Assembly (NCBI RefSeq): GCF_013409865.1 | Contig: NZ_JACCBM010000001.1 | Location: 1,922,001-1,986,000, forward strand | From: Herbiconiux flava | GTDB lineage: Bacteria > Actinomycetota > Actinomycetes > Actinomycetales > Microbacteriaceae | Direction: 5' to 3' | DNA: 64,000 nucleotides | Shown here: positions 26,135-35,563 of the stretch, piece by piece | How positions within the stretch are numbered: the stretch's first letter is position 1 | How the letters are laid out: each line of letters starts with the position of its first letter | Notes under the pieces: generated by a model | Told to the model about the DNA's origin: nothing | The model's database searches: none | What the model saw: only the letters and a program-made list of their open reading frames with translations | Position numbers and translations under genes: made by a program

Positions 26135-27105
26135 GCATGATCCCGCCCTCCGCTGCGAGCCTGCGCGGAGCCGTCGACCTGTCCTCGCTCGTCAACCGCC
26201 CTCAGCCGGGAGCCTCGGCGCCGGGCGCGGGGGTCGCGGCGGGCGGAGCATCCGCAGCCCCCGGTGGCACGAGCGGCGCCGGAGGCCTGCTGCAGGAGGC
26301 GACCGACGCCACCTTCACGCAGTTCATCGAGCTGTCGAACCAAGTGCCGGTGATCGTCGACCTCCGGGCCGACTGGGCCGAGGCGAGCGTCGAGCTCACC
26401 GCTCTGCTCACCCGCATCGTCACCGAGTACGCCGGCCGCCTCGTGCTCGTCGGCATCGACGCGCAGAACAACCCGCAGCTCGCGCAGGCCTTCCAGGCGC
26501 AGTCGGTGCCGACCGTCGCCGCGCTGGTCGGCGGCCGCCCCGTGCAGCTGTTCCAGGGCGCGTACCCCGAGGAGGAGGTGCGCGCCGTGCTCGAGCAGGT
26601 GCTGCAGCTCGCCGCGCAGAACGGGGTCACCGGCACGATCGACGTCGGCCCGGTCGATCCGGATGCGGTCGCCGAGCCGGTCGAGGAGCCCCTGCCGCCG
26701 CACCACGCCGAGGCCTACGACGCCATCGCGCGAGGCGACTACGCCGAGGCGATCCGCGAGTACCAGACGGCCATCGCACAGAACCCGCGCGACGCCCTCG
26801 CCGTGGCCGGGCTCGCGCAGGTCAAGCTGCTGGAGCGGCTGCAGGACAAGTCGCTCGACGAGATCCGGTCAGCGGCCGCCGCCGCACCCGACGACCTCGC
26901 CGCCCAGATGCTCGTGGCCGACCTCGACGTCTCGGGCGGGCACATCGACGACGCCTTCGACCGCCTGCTGACGCTCTTCCCGGCTCAGGACGCCGACGGC
27001 AAGAACGCCGTGCGCACCCGCCTGCTCGAGCTCTTCGAGGTCGTCGGCAACGACGACCCGCGCGTCTCGGCGGCTCGTCGCCGCCTCACGATGCTGCTGT
27101 ACTGA
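26131..27105 (+). CDS. thioredoxin-like TPR protein (YbbN/CnoX type) lacking active-site cysteines
   Basis: A 324-residue cytoplasmic protein. After a Gly/Ala/Pro-rich start comes a thioredoxin fold at about 60-170 with VIVDLRADWAEASVEL, VGIDAQNNPQLAQAFQAQSVPTVAAL (cis-Pro intact) and GAYPEEEVRAVL. The canonical CGPC is replaced by AEAS, so no redox chemistry is possible. The C-terminal half has TPR-like helices (EAYDAIARGDYAEAIREYQTAIAQNPRDALA). E. coli YbbN (CnoX) of this family is a holdase/co-chaperone; a chaperone-like role is inferred. Start is GTG 26131, overlapping the previous stop, or ATG 26137. A strong terminator follows. Confidence 0.9.
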   Translation: MSMIPPSAASLRGAVDLSSLVNRPQPGASAPGAGVAAGGASAAPGGTSGAGGLLQEATDATFTQFIELSNQVPVIVDLRADWAEASVELTALLTRIVTEYAGRLVLVGIDAQNNPQLAQAFQAQSVPTVAALVGGRPVQLFQGAYPEEEVRAVLEQVLQLAAQNGVTGTIDVGPVDPDAVAEPVEEPLPPHHAEAYDAIARGDYAEAIREYQTAIAQNPRDALAVAGLAQVKLLERLQDKSLDEIRSAAAAAPDDLAAQMLVADLDVSGGHIDDAFDRLLTLFPAQDADGKNAVRTRLLELFEVVGNDDPRVSAARRRLTMLLY

Positions 27106-27121
27106 CGCCACCCCGGTCCAT

Positions 27122-27169
27122 CCGTCGAAAAACGCCCTCTCAGGTCATCGAGAGGGCGTTTTTCGACGG
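27122..27169. terminator. bidirectional intrinsic terminator between the TPR gene and glgB
   Basis: A perfect 20-bp stem (27122-27141 with 27150-27169) and an 8-base loop. It contains an A5 run in the left arm and a T5 run in the right arm, so it serves the rightward TPR gene and the leftward glgB gene alike. Confidence 0.95.
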
Positions 27170-27181
27170 GTCGATCCGACC

Positions 27182-29401
27182 TCAGTCGCGGTGCGGCTTG
27201 AGGAAGAGCGCCGCCAGCGGGGGGAGCGTCAGCTCGACCGAGGCCGGGCGGCCCGACCAGGGCACGTACTCCGCCTCGACGGCGCCGTAGTTGCCGACGC
27301 CCGATCCGCCGTACTCGACGGCGTCGGTGTTGACGAGCTCGTCCCAGCGGCCGCCGAACGGCAGACCGACGCGGTACGGACCCACAGGGGCGCCCGAGAA
27401 GTTCATCAGCACCGCGATCGGGTTGCCCTCGCTGTCCCAGCGGAGGAACGACACGAGGTTCTGCGACGACGATCCGCCGTCGATCCACTCGAAGCCCGCC
27501 GGCTCGTTGTCGAGCGCCCAGAGGGCCGGGTTCTCGCGGTAGACCCGGTTCAGGTGTCCGACGAGCGAGAGCAGCTGCTGGTGCACCGGCTGGTCGAGGA
27601 TCCACCAGTCGAGCCCGCGCTCCTCGCTCCACTCGCTCGGCTGCCCGAACTCCTGGCCCATGAACAGCAGCTGCTTGCCCGGGTGCGCCCACATGAAGCC
27701 GAGGTACGCCCGCAGGTTCGCGAGCTTCTGCCAGTGGTCGCCCGGCATCTTGTTCAGCAGCGAGCCCTTGCCGTGCACGACCTCGTCGTGCGAGATCGGC
27801 AGCATGAAGTTCTCGCTGAAGGCGTAGATGAACGAGAAGGTGATCTCACCATGGTGGTACATGCGGTACATCGGGTCTTCCGCGATGTAGGCGAGGGTGT
27901 CGTGCATCCACCCCATGTTCCACTTCATGCCGAAGCCGAGCCCGCCGCGGCTGGTGGCGTGCGTGACGCCCGGCCACGAGGTCGACTCCTCGGCGATCAT
28001 CACGATGCCGGGGTACTTGCGGTAGGCGGTGGCGTTCACCTCCTGCAACAGGCTGATGGCCTCGAGGTTCTCGCGCCCGCCGTACTGGTTCGGCAGCCAC
28101 TCGCCCTCCTTGCGGGAGTAGTCGAGGTAGAGCATGCTCGCCACGGCGTCGACCCGCAGGCCGTCGATGTGGAACTCCTCGAGCCAGTACAGCGCGTTCG
28201 CGACGAGGAAGTTGCGCACCTTGCTGTTGCCGAAGTCGAACACGAGCGTGCCCCAGTCGGGCTGCTCGCCGCGGCGCGGGTCGGAGTGCTCGTAGAGAGC
28301 CTCGCCGTCGAAGCGGGCGAGCGCCCACTCGTCCTTGGGGAAGTGGCCGGGCACCCAGTCCATCAAGACGCCGAAGCCCGCCTGGTGCAGCCGGTCGATC
28401 AGGTAGCGCAGGTCGTCGGGTGAGCCGAAGCGCGAGGTGGGCGCGTAGTAGCCGGTGACCTGGTAGCCCCAGCTGCCGCCGAACGGATGCTCGGCCAGCG
28501 GCATGAACTCGACGTGCGTGAAGCCGGTGTGCTCCAGGTAGGGGATGAGCTCGTCGGCGAGGGTGCGGTAGTCCAGCCCGGGCTTCCACGAGCCGAGGTG
28601 CATCTCGTAGACGCTCATCGGGTTGACGTGGGGATCGGTGGCCGCGCGGGTGGTCATCCACTCGCCGTCCTGCCAGGTGTACGAGCTCTCGCCGATCACC
28701 GAGGCGGTCAGCGGGGGCACCTCGGTGGCGCGGGCCATCGGGTCGGCGCGCTGCACCCACTGGCCGTGCTGGGTCAGGATCTCCCACTTGTAGTTCGAGC
28801 CGGCACCGATGCCCGGGATGAACAGCTCCCAGACGCCCGTGCCGCCGAGGCTGCGCATCGCGTGGCGCGTGCCGTCCCAGCCGTTGAAGTCGCCGATCAC
28901 CCGCACGGCCTTCGCATGCGGCGCCCAGACGGCGAAGGCGGTGCCCTCGGCGTCGGCGTCGACGCCGCGCTTGGTCTCGATGCGCGAGCCGAGCACTTCC
29001 CAGAGCTTCTCGTGCCGGCCCTCGCCGATCAGGTGCAGGTCGAGCTCGCCGAGCGTGGGGGAGTAACGGTAGGGGTCGTCGGCCGTCCAGACCGAGCCGT
29101 CGTCGTAGCGGGCCTCGATCTCGTAGTCGTTGAGGCCCGTGAGCGTGAAGCCCTGCCAGATGCCGCCCCAGAGGTGGGTGAGCGAGGCGCGGGCGCCGTT
29201 CGAGAGCACCGCGCTGACCTCGGTGGCGAACGGGCGCAGCGTGCGGATGACCGTGATCGGGTCGGAGACGCCCGCCGCGTCCACGAGGTGCTGGCCGAGC
29301 ACCTCGTGGGGGTTGTAGAACGATCCGCTCGCCACCTTGGCGAGCACCTCGTCGGAGAGCTCGGGGAGGGTGAGGGCCGTGGTGCCGTCGGGGGTGGTCA
29401 T
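27182..29401 (-). CDS. glgB: 1,4-alpha-glucan branching enzyme
   Basis: A 739-residue GH13 enzyme that makes alpha-1,6 branches in glycogen-like glucan. An extra N-terminal beta domain (about 1-110) precedes the CBM48 domain ([23 protein letters not shown]) and the catalytic barrel with [21 protein letters not shown] (nucleophile Asp), [15 protein letters not shown] (acid Glu) and [15 protein letters not shown] (third Asp). Length matches the long actinobacterial GlgB. ATG 29401 overlaps the glgE stop (ATGA), so expression is coupled. In the GlgE pathway this enzyme branches the linear maltosyl-extended chains. Confidence 0.97.
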   Translation of the reverse strand: MTTPDGTTALTLPELSDEVLAKVASGSFYNPHEVLGQHLVDAAGVSDPITVIRTLRPFATEVSAVLSNGARASLTHLWGGIWQGFTLTGLNDYEIEARYDDGSVWTADDPYRYSPTLGELDLHLIGEGRHEKLWEVLGSRIETKRGVDADAEGTAFAVWAPHAKAVRVIGDFNGWDGTRHAMRSLGGTGVWELFIPGIGAGSNYKWEILTQHGQWVQRADPMARATEVPPLTASVIGESSYTWQDGEWMTTRAATDPHVNPMSVYEMHLGSWKPGLDYRTLADELIPYLEHTGFTHVEFMPLAEHPFGGSWGYQVTGYYAPTSRFGSPDDLRYLIDRLHQAGFGVLMDWVPGHFPKDEWALARFDGEALYEHSDPRRGEQPDWGTLVFDFGNSKVRNFLVANALYWLEEFHIDGLRVDAVASMLYLDYSRKEGEWLPNQYGGRENLEAISLLQEVNATAYRKYPGIVMIAEESTSWPGVTHATSRGGLGFGMKWNMGWMHDTLAYIAEDPMYRMYHHGEITFSFIYAFSENFMLPISHDEVVHGKGSLLNKMPGDHWQKLANLRAYLGFMWAHPGKQLLFMGQEFGQPSEWSEERGLDWWILDQPVHQQLLSLVGHLNRVYRENPALWALDNEPAGFEWIDGGSSSQNLVSFLRWDSEGNPIAVLMNFSGAPVGPYRVGLPFGGRWDELVNTDAVEYGGSGVGNYGAVEAEYVPWSGRPASVELTLPPLAALFLKPHRD

Positions 29402-31545
29402 CAGGAGGCTCCGCCTTCGCTGGGTCGGGTGACGTGGAAGATGTGCGCCGGGCGGCTGAACGCGTCGAGCCGCACGTAGTCGTGCTCCGACCACTCCCAG
29501 CTGTCGCCGGTGAACAGGTCGGTGACGCCGAAGGTCGAGCCGGCCGGCAGCCCGAGCTCGGCGAGGTCGAGGTGCACGGTCGTCTCGCGCACCGAGTGCG
29601 GGTCGAGGTTGACAACGACAAGGATCGTGTCGGCGACGCCGTCGGGGGTGAACTCGGCGTCGATGTGCTTGGAGTAGACGACGATCGCGTCGTCGTCGCT
29701 GCCGTGCACCCGCAGGTTCCGCAGCTGGCCGAGGGCCGGGTGCTCGCGGCGGATCGCGTTCAGGCGCGTGATCTGCTGCGCGATCGAGAGGCCGCTCGCC
29801 TCGGCCGCGGCGTAGTCGCGCGCCTTGTACTCGTACTTCTCGTTGTCGAGGTTCTCCTCGGCACCGGGCCGGGCGACGTTCTCGATCAGCTCGTAGCCCG
29901 AGTAGACGCCCCAGAGCGGAGCGCCGGTGGCAGCGAGCACCGCGCGGATCAGGTAGGCCGGGCGGCCGCCGAACTGCAGGTACTCGGTAAGGATGTCGGG
30001 GGTGTTCACGAACAGGTTCGGCCGCATGAAATCGGCGGTCTCCTGCGAGATGGAGGTGAAGAACTCCTCGATCTCGGTGCGCGTGTTGCGCCAGGTGAAG
30101 TAGCTGTACGACTGCTGGAACCCGACCTTCGCGAGGCCCTGCATCGGCGCGGGGCGGGTGAAGGCCTCGGCGAGGAAGACGACCTCGGGGTGCGTCGTGT
30201 TCACCTCGTGGATGATCCACTCCCAGAAGTCCAGCGGCTTCGTGTGCGGGTTGTCGACCCGGAAGATCTTCACGCCGAGCGCGATCCAGTGCTCCAGGAT
30301 GCGCAGCGCCTCGGCGCGGATGCCCTCCGGGTCGTTGTCGAAGTTGATCGGGTAGATGTCCTGGTACTTCTTCGGCGGGTTCTCGGCGTAGGCGATCGTG
30401 CCGTCGGGCAGGGTGGTGAACCACTCAGGATGCTCGGCCACCCACGGGTGGTCGGGCGACGCCTGGAGCGCGAAGTCCAGCGCCAGCTCGAGGCCGTTGG
30501 CGGCGACCTCGGCGGCGAAGTGCTCGAAGTCGCTCTGGGTGCCGAGGTCGGGATGCACGGTGTCGTGACCGCCGGCCGCACCGCCGATCGCCCAGGGCGA
30601 GCCCGGGTCTCCGGGCTGCGGGTCGAGGGTGTTGTTGCGCCCCTTGCGGAACGCCTCGCCGATCGGGTGGATGGGCGGCAGGTAGAGCACGTCGAAGCCC
30701 ATCGCGGCCACCTCGGGCAGGCGCGCCTCCGCACTCCGGAAGGTGCCGCTCGTCCAACTGCCGTCGGCGGCCTGTTCGGCTCCGATCGAGCGCGGGAAGA
30801 ACTCGTACCAGGCGCCGGCCCCCGCGAGCGTGCGCTCGACGTTCAGGGGCTGCCAGTCGGAATGGGTGACGAGGCTCTCGGCGGGGCGGGCTCGCAGAGC
30901 ATCCGTCACCCGCGTGCCGAAGGCCGCACCGAGCCGCTCGGCCGGCGGCCCTGCCGTCTCGCCGAGCTGAGCCGAGATCTCGGCGAACATCGTGCGCTCC
31001 TCGGCCGGGCGGTGCCCCTCGGTGCTGAGGCGGTGGAACAGCTGCGCGCCGATCGCGAACATCAGCTCGACGTCGATGCCGGCCGCGATCTTGACGCTGG
31101 CGTTGTGCTCCCAGGTGGCGTAGTCGTCGCTGTAGCCGCGGATGCGGAAGCGCCAGGCCCCGGGGCTCGTGACCTGAGCGAGGCCGCGCCACTCGTCGTC
31201 CCAGCTGTGGGTGCGGGTGAGCGGGCGGTCGATCACGGTGCCGTCGGGGGCCTCGAGCTCGAGGTGCGCGCCGACGGCGTCGTGGCCCTCGCGGAAGACG
31301 GTGGCGCCGAACGGGATGACCTCGCCGACGTAGCCCTTCGCGGTGAAGCGGCCGCCGTCGACCGAGGGGAAGACGTTGAGGATGGGGATGCGGCCGACCG
31401 CAGGGCGGAAGGCTTCCGCGGACGGGGCTGCCGATGCCACGGCTGCCGGCTCAGCGGTCGCGAGGGGCACCGCCGGTGGCGCCTCGGCCTTCGTGCGGGC
31501 CTTGGAGGCGGGGGTCGTTGCGGGACGTTTCCGAGTAGCTGCCAC
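29401..31545 (-). CDS. glgE: alpha-1,4-glucan:maltose-1-phosphate maltosyltransferase
   Basis: A 714-residue GH13_3 enzyme that extends alpha-glucan with maltose from maltose-1-phosphate. The first ~48 residues are an Ala/Pro-rich extension. After the N-terminal domain (from [15 protein letters not shown]) the barrel shows [37 protein letters not shown] with nucleophile D431, and [11 protein letters not shown] with acid E460; these are GlgE-specific. The start is GTG 31545, seven bases after a TAGGGT, i.e. leaderless-type. It forms an operon with glgB and is divergent from glgP. TreS and maltokinase, or GlgC/GlgM, which would supply the donor, are not in the window. Confidence 0.97.
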   Translation of the reverse strand: MAATRKRPATTPASKARTKAEAPPAVPLATAEPAAVASAAPSAEAFRPAVGRIPILNVFPSVDGGRFTAKGYVGEVIPFGATVFREGHDAVGAHLELEAPDGTVIDRPLTRTHSWDDEWRGLAQVTSPGAWRFRIRGYSDDYATWEHNASVKIAAGIDVELMFAIGAQLFHRLSTEGHRPAEERTMFAEISAQLGETAGPPAERLGAAFGTRVTDALRARPAESLVTHSDWQPLNVERTLAGAGAWYEFFPRSIGAEQAADGSWTSGTFRSAEARLPEVAAMGFDVLYLPPIHPIGEAFRKGRNNTLDPQPGDPGSPWAIGGAAGGHDTVHPDLGTQSDFEHFAAEVAANGLELALDFALQASPDHPWVAEHPEWFTTLPDGTIAYAENPPKKYQDIYPINFDNDPEGIRAEALRILEHWIALGVKIFRVDNPHTKPLDFWEWIIHEVNTTHPEVVFLAEAFTRPAPMQGLAKVGFQQSYSYFTWRNTRTEIEEFFTSISQETADFMRPNLFVNTPDILTEYLQFGGRPAYLIRAVLAATGAPLWGVYSGYELIENVARPGAEENLDNEKYEYKARDYAAAEASGLSIAQQITRLNAIRREHPALGQLRNLRVHGSDDDAIVVYSKHIDAEFTPDGVADTILVVVNLDPHSVRETTVHLDLAELGLPAGSTFGVTDLFTGDSWEWSEHDYVRLDAFSRPAHIFHVTRPSEGGAS

Positions 31546-31552
31546 ATGTCAG

Positions 31553-31558
31553 ACCCTA
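31553..31558 (-). promoter_or_regulatory. candidate -10 element, leaderless glgE
   Basis: TAGGGT on the minus strand, seven bases before GTG 31545, no ribosome binding site between. Confidence 0.55.
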
Positions 31559-31613
31559 CCGAGAAAGGGTGGGCCTGCAACGGCCTGTTCACGTCGGCGT
31601 CGCCCCTCGGCCC

Positions 31614-31619
31614 TATGCT
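31614..31619 (+). promoter_or_regulatory. candidate -10 element for glgP
   Basis: TATGCT lies in the 114-bp glgE-glgP divergent spacer. It would give a leader of about 35 nt that includes GAAGGAGGG at 31645-31653. Confidence 0.5.
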
Positions 31620-31659
31620 TGCCGGGATCGAGGACCCATCGTTCGAAGGAGGGCGTCGC

Positions 31660-34221
31660 GTGAGAGCGATCCGCAGGTTCACCGTCCGTTCCGTACTGCC
31701 CGAGGCGCTGTCGGCGCTCGGCGAACTCGCCGCGAACCTGCGCTGGGCGTGGCACCAGCCGACCCAGCAGATCTTCGCCCACATCTCGCCCGACGACTGG
31801 CGCTCGACGCAGGGCGACCCGGTGGCGCTGCTCGGCGCGGTGCGGCCCGAGCGGCTCGAGCAGCTCGCCCAGGACCAGGGCTTCGTGGCGTGGGCGAACA
31901 GCCTGCGCGACGACCTGAACGCCTACCTCGGCGAGCCGCGCTGGTACCAGGGCCTCGAGGGCCCGCGGCCGCGGTCGATCGGCTACTTCTCGCCGGAGTT
32001 CGGCATCGCCGCCGCGCTGCCGCAGTACTCGGGCGGCCTCGGCATCCTGGCCGGCGACCACCTGAAGGCGGCCTCCGACCTCGGGGTGCCGATCATCGGC
32101 GTCGGGCTGTTCTACCGCTCGGGCTACTTCCGGCAGGCCATCTCCCGTGACGGCTGGCAGGAGGAGAGCTACCCGGTGCTCGACCCCGACGGCCTTCCGC
32201 TCTCGGTGCTGCGCCTCGCCGACGGCACCCCCGCGCAGATCGTGCTCGCCCTGCCCGACGACCGGGCCCTGTACGCCCGCATCTGGCAGGCGCAGGTCGG
32301 CCGCGTGCGCCTGCTGATGCTCGACACCGACATCCCCGACAACGACGACGCGCTGCGCAGCGTGACCGACCGCCTCTACGGCGGCGGCGGCGAGCATCGC
32401 CTGCTGCAGGAGCTGCTGCTCGGCATCGGCGGCGTGCGCGCTCTCGAAGTCGTCTCCGAGCTCACCGACCAGCCGATGCCCGAGGTGTACCACACCAACG
32501 AGGGGCACGCGGGGTTCCTCGGCCTCGAGCGCATCTCGACCCTGATCGGCAACGGCCTCTCCTTCGACGAGGCCCTGCAGGTCGTGCGTGCGGGCACCGT
32601 CTTCACCACGCACACCCCGGTGCCGGCCGGCATCGACCGCTTCGACCGCGGTCTCGTCGAGCGCTACTTCTCCACCGACATGCTGCCGGGGCTCGACGTG
32701 CCGTCGGCGCTGTCGCTCGGCGCGGAGGACTACGAGGGCGGTTCGCCCGAGGTGTTCAACATGGCGGTGCTCGGGCTCCGGCTCGGGCAGCGCACGAACG
32801 GCGTCTCGGTGCTGCACGGGGCCGTCTCGCGCGGCATGTTCAGCGGCCTGTGGCCGGGCTTCGACCGCGACGACGTGCCGATCACCTCGGTGACCAACGG
32901 CGTGCACGCTCCGACCTGGACCGACCCGCTGCTGCAGGAGCTCGCCCGCACGAAGCTCGGCACGGGCGACACCACGGTCGCCGACTGGCGCTCCGACGCG
33001 GTCACCGACGGCGAGCTCTGGGCGGTGCGCGGCGACATGCGCCGCCAGCTCGTGCACGACGCCCGCCGTCGGGTCACCGAGGCCTGGCGCGAGCAGAACC
33101 CCGACTCGATCCCGCCGGCCTGGTTCCAGAGCCTGCTCGACCCGTCCGTGCTGACCATCGGCTTCGCCCGGCGCGTGCCGACCTACAAGCGGCTCACGCT
33201 GATGCTGCACGACCCCGCTCGGCTGAAGGCGATCCTGCTGAACCCCGAGCGTCCGGTGCAGTTCGTGATCGCGGGCAAGTCGCATCCGGCCGACGACGAG
33301 GGCAAGCGGCTGATCCAGAAGCTCGTGCAGTTCGCGAGCGACCCCGAGGTGCGCACGCACATCGTCTTCCTGCCGAACTACGACATCGGCATGGCGCAGC
33401 TGCTCTACCCGGGCACCGACGTGTGGCTGAACAACCCGCTGCGGCCGCTCGAGGCCTGCGGCACCTCGGGGATGAAGGCGGCGCTGAACGGCGGGCTGAA
33501 CCTCTCGATCCTCGACGGCTGGTGGAACGAGTACTTCGACGGCGAGAACGGCTGGGCCATCCCCACCGCCGACTCCGCGGGCGACTCCGCGGAGCGTGAC
33601 GCCCTCGAGGCCGAGGCGCTCTACGACCTGCTCGAGAACCAGGTCGCGCCGCGGTTCTACGACCGCGACGGCGACGGCGTGCCGCAGCACTGGCTGCAGA
33701 GCATCCGGCACACCCTCGCCACGCTCTCACCCGAGCTGAGCGCCGAGCGGATGGTGCGCGAGTACGTCACGCGCCTGTACATCCCGGCGGCCGCGGCCGA
33801 ACGTGTGATGACCGCCGACGACCACTCGGAGGCCCGCGCGCTCGCCGCGTGGAAGGAGCGCGTGCGCGCCGCCTGGCCGGACGTCTCGGTCGTGCACGTC
33901 GAGTCGGGCGGGCTCGACGACACCCCGCAGGTCGGCGACGAGCTGCACGTTCGGGCGCACGTCCAGCTGGGCGGGCTCGCGCCGTCCGACGTGGCGGTCG
34001 AGGTCGTCTACGGGCACGCTGTGCACGGCGACGAGCTCGCCGAGACGCACGCGGTCGAGCTGGCTGCGGCGCCCCCCTCGGCCGACTCCTCGGAGCTGGT
34101 CTACTCGGGCACGGTGCAGCTCGGCCGCGCGGGCTCGTTCGGCTACACGGTCCGAATCGTGCCGAAGAACGCCGACCTGGCCTCGCCGGCCGAGCTGGGC
34201 CTCATCGCGGTCGCCCACTAG
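31660..34221 (+). CDS. glgP: alpha-glucan phosphorylase
   Basis: An 853-residue GT35 enzyme that releases glucose-1-phosphate from alpha-glucan. The N-terminal DUF3417 block (LPEALSALGELAANLRWAWHQPTQQIF) marks the short-chain-preferring actinobacterial/thermophile type rather than the classic glycogen phosphorylase. Later blocks are YFSPEFGIAAALPQYSGGLGILAGDH, VYHTNEGHAGFLGLER and EACGTSGMKAALNGGLNLSILDGWW, where the Lys of GMKAALNG binds PLP. GTG 31660 is chosen because GAAGGAGGG lies six bases upstream; the frame is open far upstream only as a shadow of glgE. It converges with the desulfurase gene. Confidence 0.96.
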   Translation: MRAIRRFTVRSVLPEALSALGELAANLRWAWHQPTQQIFAHISPDDWRSTQGDPVALLGAVRPERLEQLAQDQGFVAWANSLRDDLNAYLGEPRWYQGLEGPRPRSIGYFSPEFGIAAALPQYSGGLGILAGDHLKAASDLGVPIIGVGLFYRSGYFRQAISRDGWQEESYPVLDPDGLPLSVLRLADGTPAQIVLALPDDRALYARIWQAQVGRVRLLMLDTDIPDNDDALRSVTDRLYGGGGEHRLLQELLLGIGGVRALEVVSELTDQPMPEVYHTNEGHAGFLGLERISTLIGNGLSFDEALQVVRAGTVFTTHTPVPAGIDRFDRGLVERYFSTDMLPGLDVPSALSLGAEDYEGGSPEVFNMAVLGLRLGQRTNGVSVLHGAVSRGMFSGLWPGFDRDDVPITSVTNGVHAPTWTDPLLQELARTKLGTGDTTVADWRSDAVTDGELWAVRGDMRRQLVHDARRRVTEAWREQNPDSIPPAWFQSLLDPSVLTIGFARRVPTYKRLTLMLHDPARLKAILLNPERPVQFVIAGKSHPADDEGKRLIQKLVQFASDPEVRTHIVFLPNYDIGMAQLLYPGTDVWLNNPLRPLEACGTSGMKAALNGGLNLSILDGWWNEYFDGENGWAIPTADSAGDSAERDALEAEALYDLLENQVAPRFYDRDGDGVPQHWLQSIRHTLATLSPELSAERMVREYVTRLYIPAAAAERVMTADDHSEARALAAWKERVRAAWPDVSVVHVESGGLDDTPQVGDELHVRAHVQLGGLAPSDVAVEVVYGHAVHGDELAETHAVELAAAPPSADSSELVYSGTVQLGRAGSFGYTVRIVPKNADLASPAELGLIAVAH

Positions 34222-34252
34222 CCCCCGCGCGTCGGGTCGTGCCGTCTCGGGG

Positions 34253-35515
34253 TCAGGCGAATGCGGTCGGGGCGGGTGTCCTCGTCGAGTGGCCCGCCCG
34301 GCGGGCCGAGGCGTAGGCGGCGGGGAGGGCGGCGACGAGCGCGTCGACCTCCTCGGCCGTGGTGCCGTGGCCGAGGGTGAAGCGCAGGGCGCCGCGCGCC
34401 TCGTCGGAGGGGATGCCCATCGCGAGCAGCACGTGCGAGATCTCGGGCACACCGGCCTGGCAGGCCGAACCGGTCGAGACCGAGAAACCGGCGAGGTCGA
34501 GCAGGAACAGCAGCGAGTCGCCGTCGCAGCCGGGGAACGTCAGGTGGGCGTTGCCGGGCAGGCGACCCGCGGGGGAGGGGTCGCCCCGCAGCACGGCCTC
34601 CGGCACGGCCGACCGGATGCCCGCCACGAGCCGATCCCGCAGCGCCGCGAGCTCCGCCACGAACCCACTTGCCGCAACCAGTGGCGACTCGCGCCCACTT
34701 GCCGCACGTTGTGTCAGGTCGCCCCCACTTGACGCAAGGTGTGTCAGGTCGGCCGCAGCGGAGGTGGCGGCGGCCGCGAAGGCGAGCGCGCCCGCCACGT
34801 CCTGGGTGCCCGAGCGCACGCGCTGCTGGCTGCCGCCGTGGATCAGCGGCTCCACCTCCCACGCCCGCGCCAGCACCAGTGCCCCGACCCCCACCGGCCC
34901 GCCGATCTTGTGGGCCGAGACGCTGAGTGCCGCCGCCCCCACCGCATCGAACGCGATCGGCAGGTACCCGTAGGCCGCCACGGCGTCGACGTGCACGGGC
35001 ACTCCGGATGCCCGGGCCACCGCCACGAGCGCCGCCACGTCGTTGATCGTGCCCACCTCGTTGTTCGCCCAGAGCAGGCTGACGAGGGCCACGTCGTCGC
35101 CGTACCTCTGCAGCGCCGAGGACAGCACCGACGGCTGGAGGCGGCCCAGCGCATCCACCGGCATCGTCACGACCTCGGCCCCCTCGTGCGACGCCAGCCA
35201 CTCGACAGCGTCGACCGTCGCGTGGTGCTCCCCGCCCGGCACGAGCACGACCCGGCGCGGCGCGCGCTTCCAGAACAGCCCCTTCACGCCGAGGTTGATC
35301 GACTCGGTGCCGCCCGAGGTGAGGATGACCTCGACGGGCTCGGCCCCGAGCGACACCGCGATCGCCTCGCGCGCCTCCTCGAGCATCCGCTTCGCCTGCT
35401 GGCCCTGGCTGTGGATCGACGAGGGATTGCCCACCACCCCGAGCGCGTCGACGTAGGCCGCGCGGGCTGTGGGGAGCATCGGCGTGGTGGCGGCGTGGTC
35501 GAGGTAGACAGGCAT
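34253..35515 (-). CDS. cysteine desulfurase (NifS/IscS-like) with a repeat insertion
   Basis: A 420-residue PLP enzyme that takes sulfur from cysteine. It starts MPVYLDHAATTPM; the PLP Lys is in SAHKIGGPVGVGAL, and the sulfur-accepting Cys is in SVSTGSACQAGVPEISHVL. An extra ~28 residues near position 255-285 (DLTHLASSGG, DLTQRAASGR, ESPLVAASG) interrupt a helical region before ALRDRLVAGI; they are encoded by three 30-bp tandem units at 34661-34750. The enzyme is the likely sulfur source for MnmA, whose gene in relatives is often adjacent; here glgX and an EEP-family gene lie between. Confidence 0.94.
   Translation of the reverse strand: MPVYLDHAATTPMLPTARAAYVDALGVVGNPSSIHSQGQQAKRMLEEAREAIAVSLGAEPVEVILTSGGTESINLGVKGLFWKRAPRRVVLVPGGEHHATVDAVEWLASHEGAEVVTMPVDALGRLQPSVLSSALQRYGDDVALVSLLWANNEVGTINDVAALVAVARASGVPVHVDAVAAYGYLPIAFDAVGAAALSVSAHKIGGPVGVGALVLARAWEVEPLIHGGSQQRVRSGTQDVAGALAFAAAATSAAADLTHLASSGGDLTQRAASGRESPLVAASGFVAELAALRDRLVAGIRSAVPEAVLRGDPSPAGRLPGNAHLTFPGCDGDSLLFLLDLAGFSVSTGSACQAGVPEISHVLLAMGIPSDEARGALRFTLGHGTTAEEVDALVAALPAAYASARRAGHSTRTPAPTAFA
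34661..34750 (-). repeat. in-frame 30-bp minisatellite inside the cysteine desulfurase gene
   Basis: Three contiguous 30-bp units: 34721-34750, 34691-34720 and 34661-34690. On the coding strand units 1 and 2 start GACCTGACACA and all three share a GCGKCAAGTGGG-like core. Each encodes ten residues and the frame is kept. Confidence 0.92.
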
Positions 35516-35550
35516 GATGAGGGGATTTCAGTGGGCGAACCGGCTGTGAC

Positions 35551-35556
35551 TACTCT
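35551..35556 (+). promoter_or_regulatory. candidate -10 element, leaderless glgX
   Basis: TACTCT, then AAGTCGC, then ATG 35564; no ribosome binding site. Lies in the 48-bp divergent spacer with the desulfurase gene. Confidence 0.5.
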
Positions 35557-35563
35557 AAGTCGC

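Noticed and set aside
29434..31659. Long N-terminal extension of glgP
   Set aside because: In frame but antisense to glgE and unlike phosphorylases; GTG 31660 has a good ribosome binding site.
34739..35563. Long N-terminal extension of glgX
   Set aside because: Antisense to the desulfurase gene; the family start fits ATG 35564.
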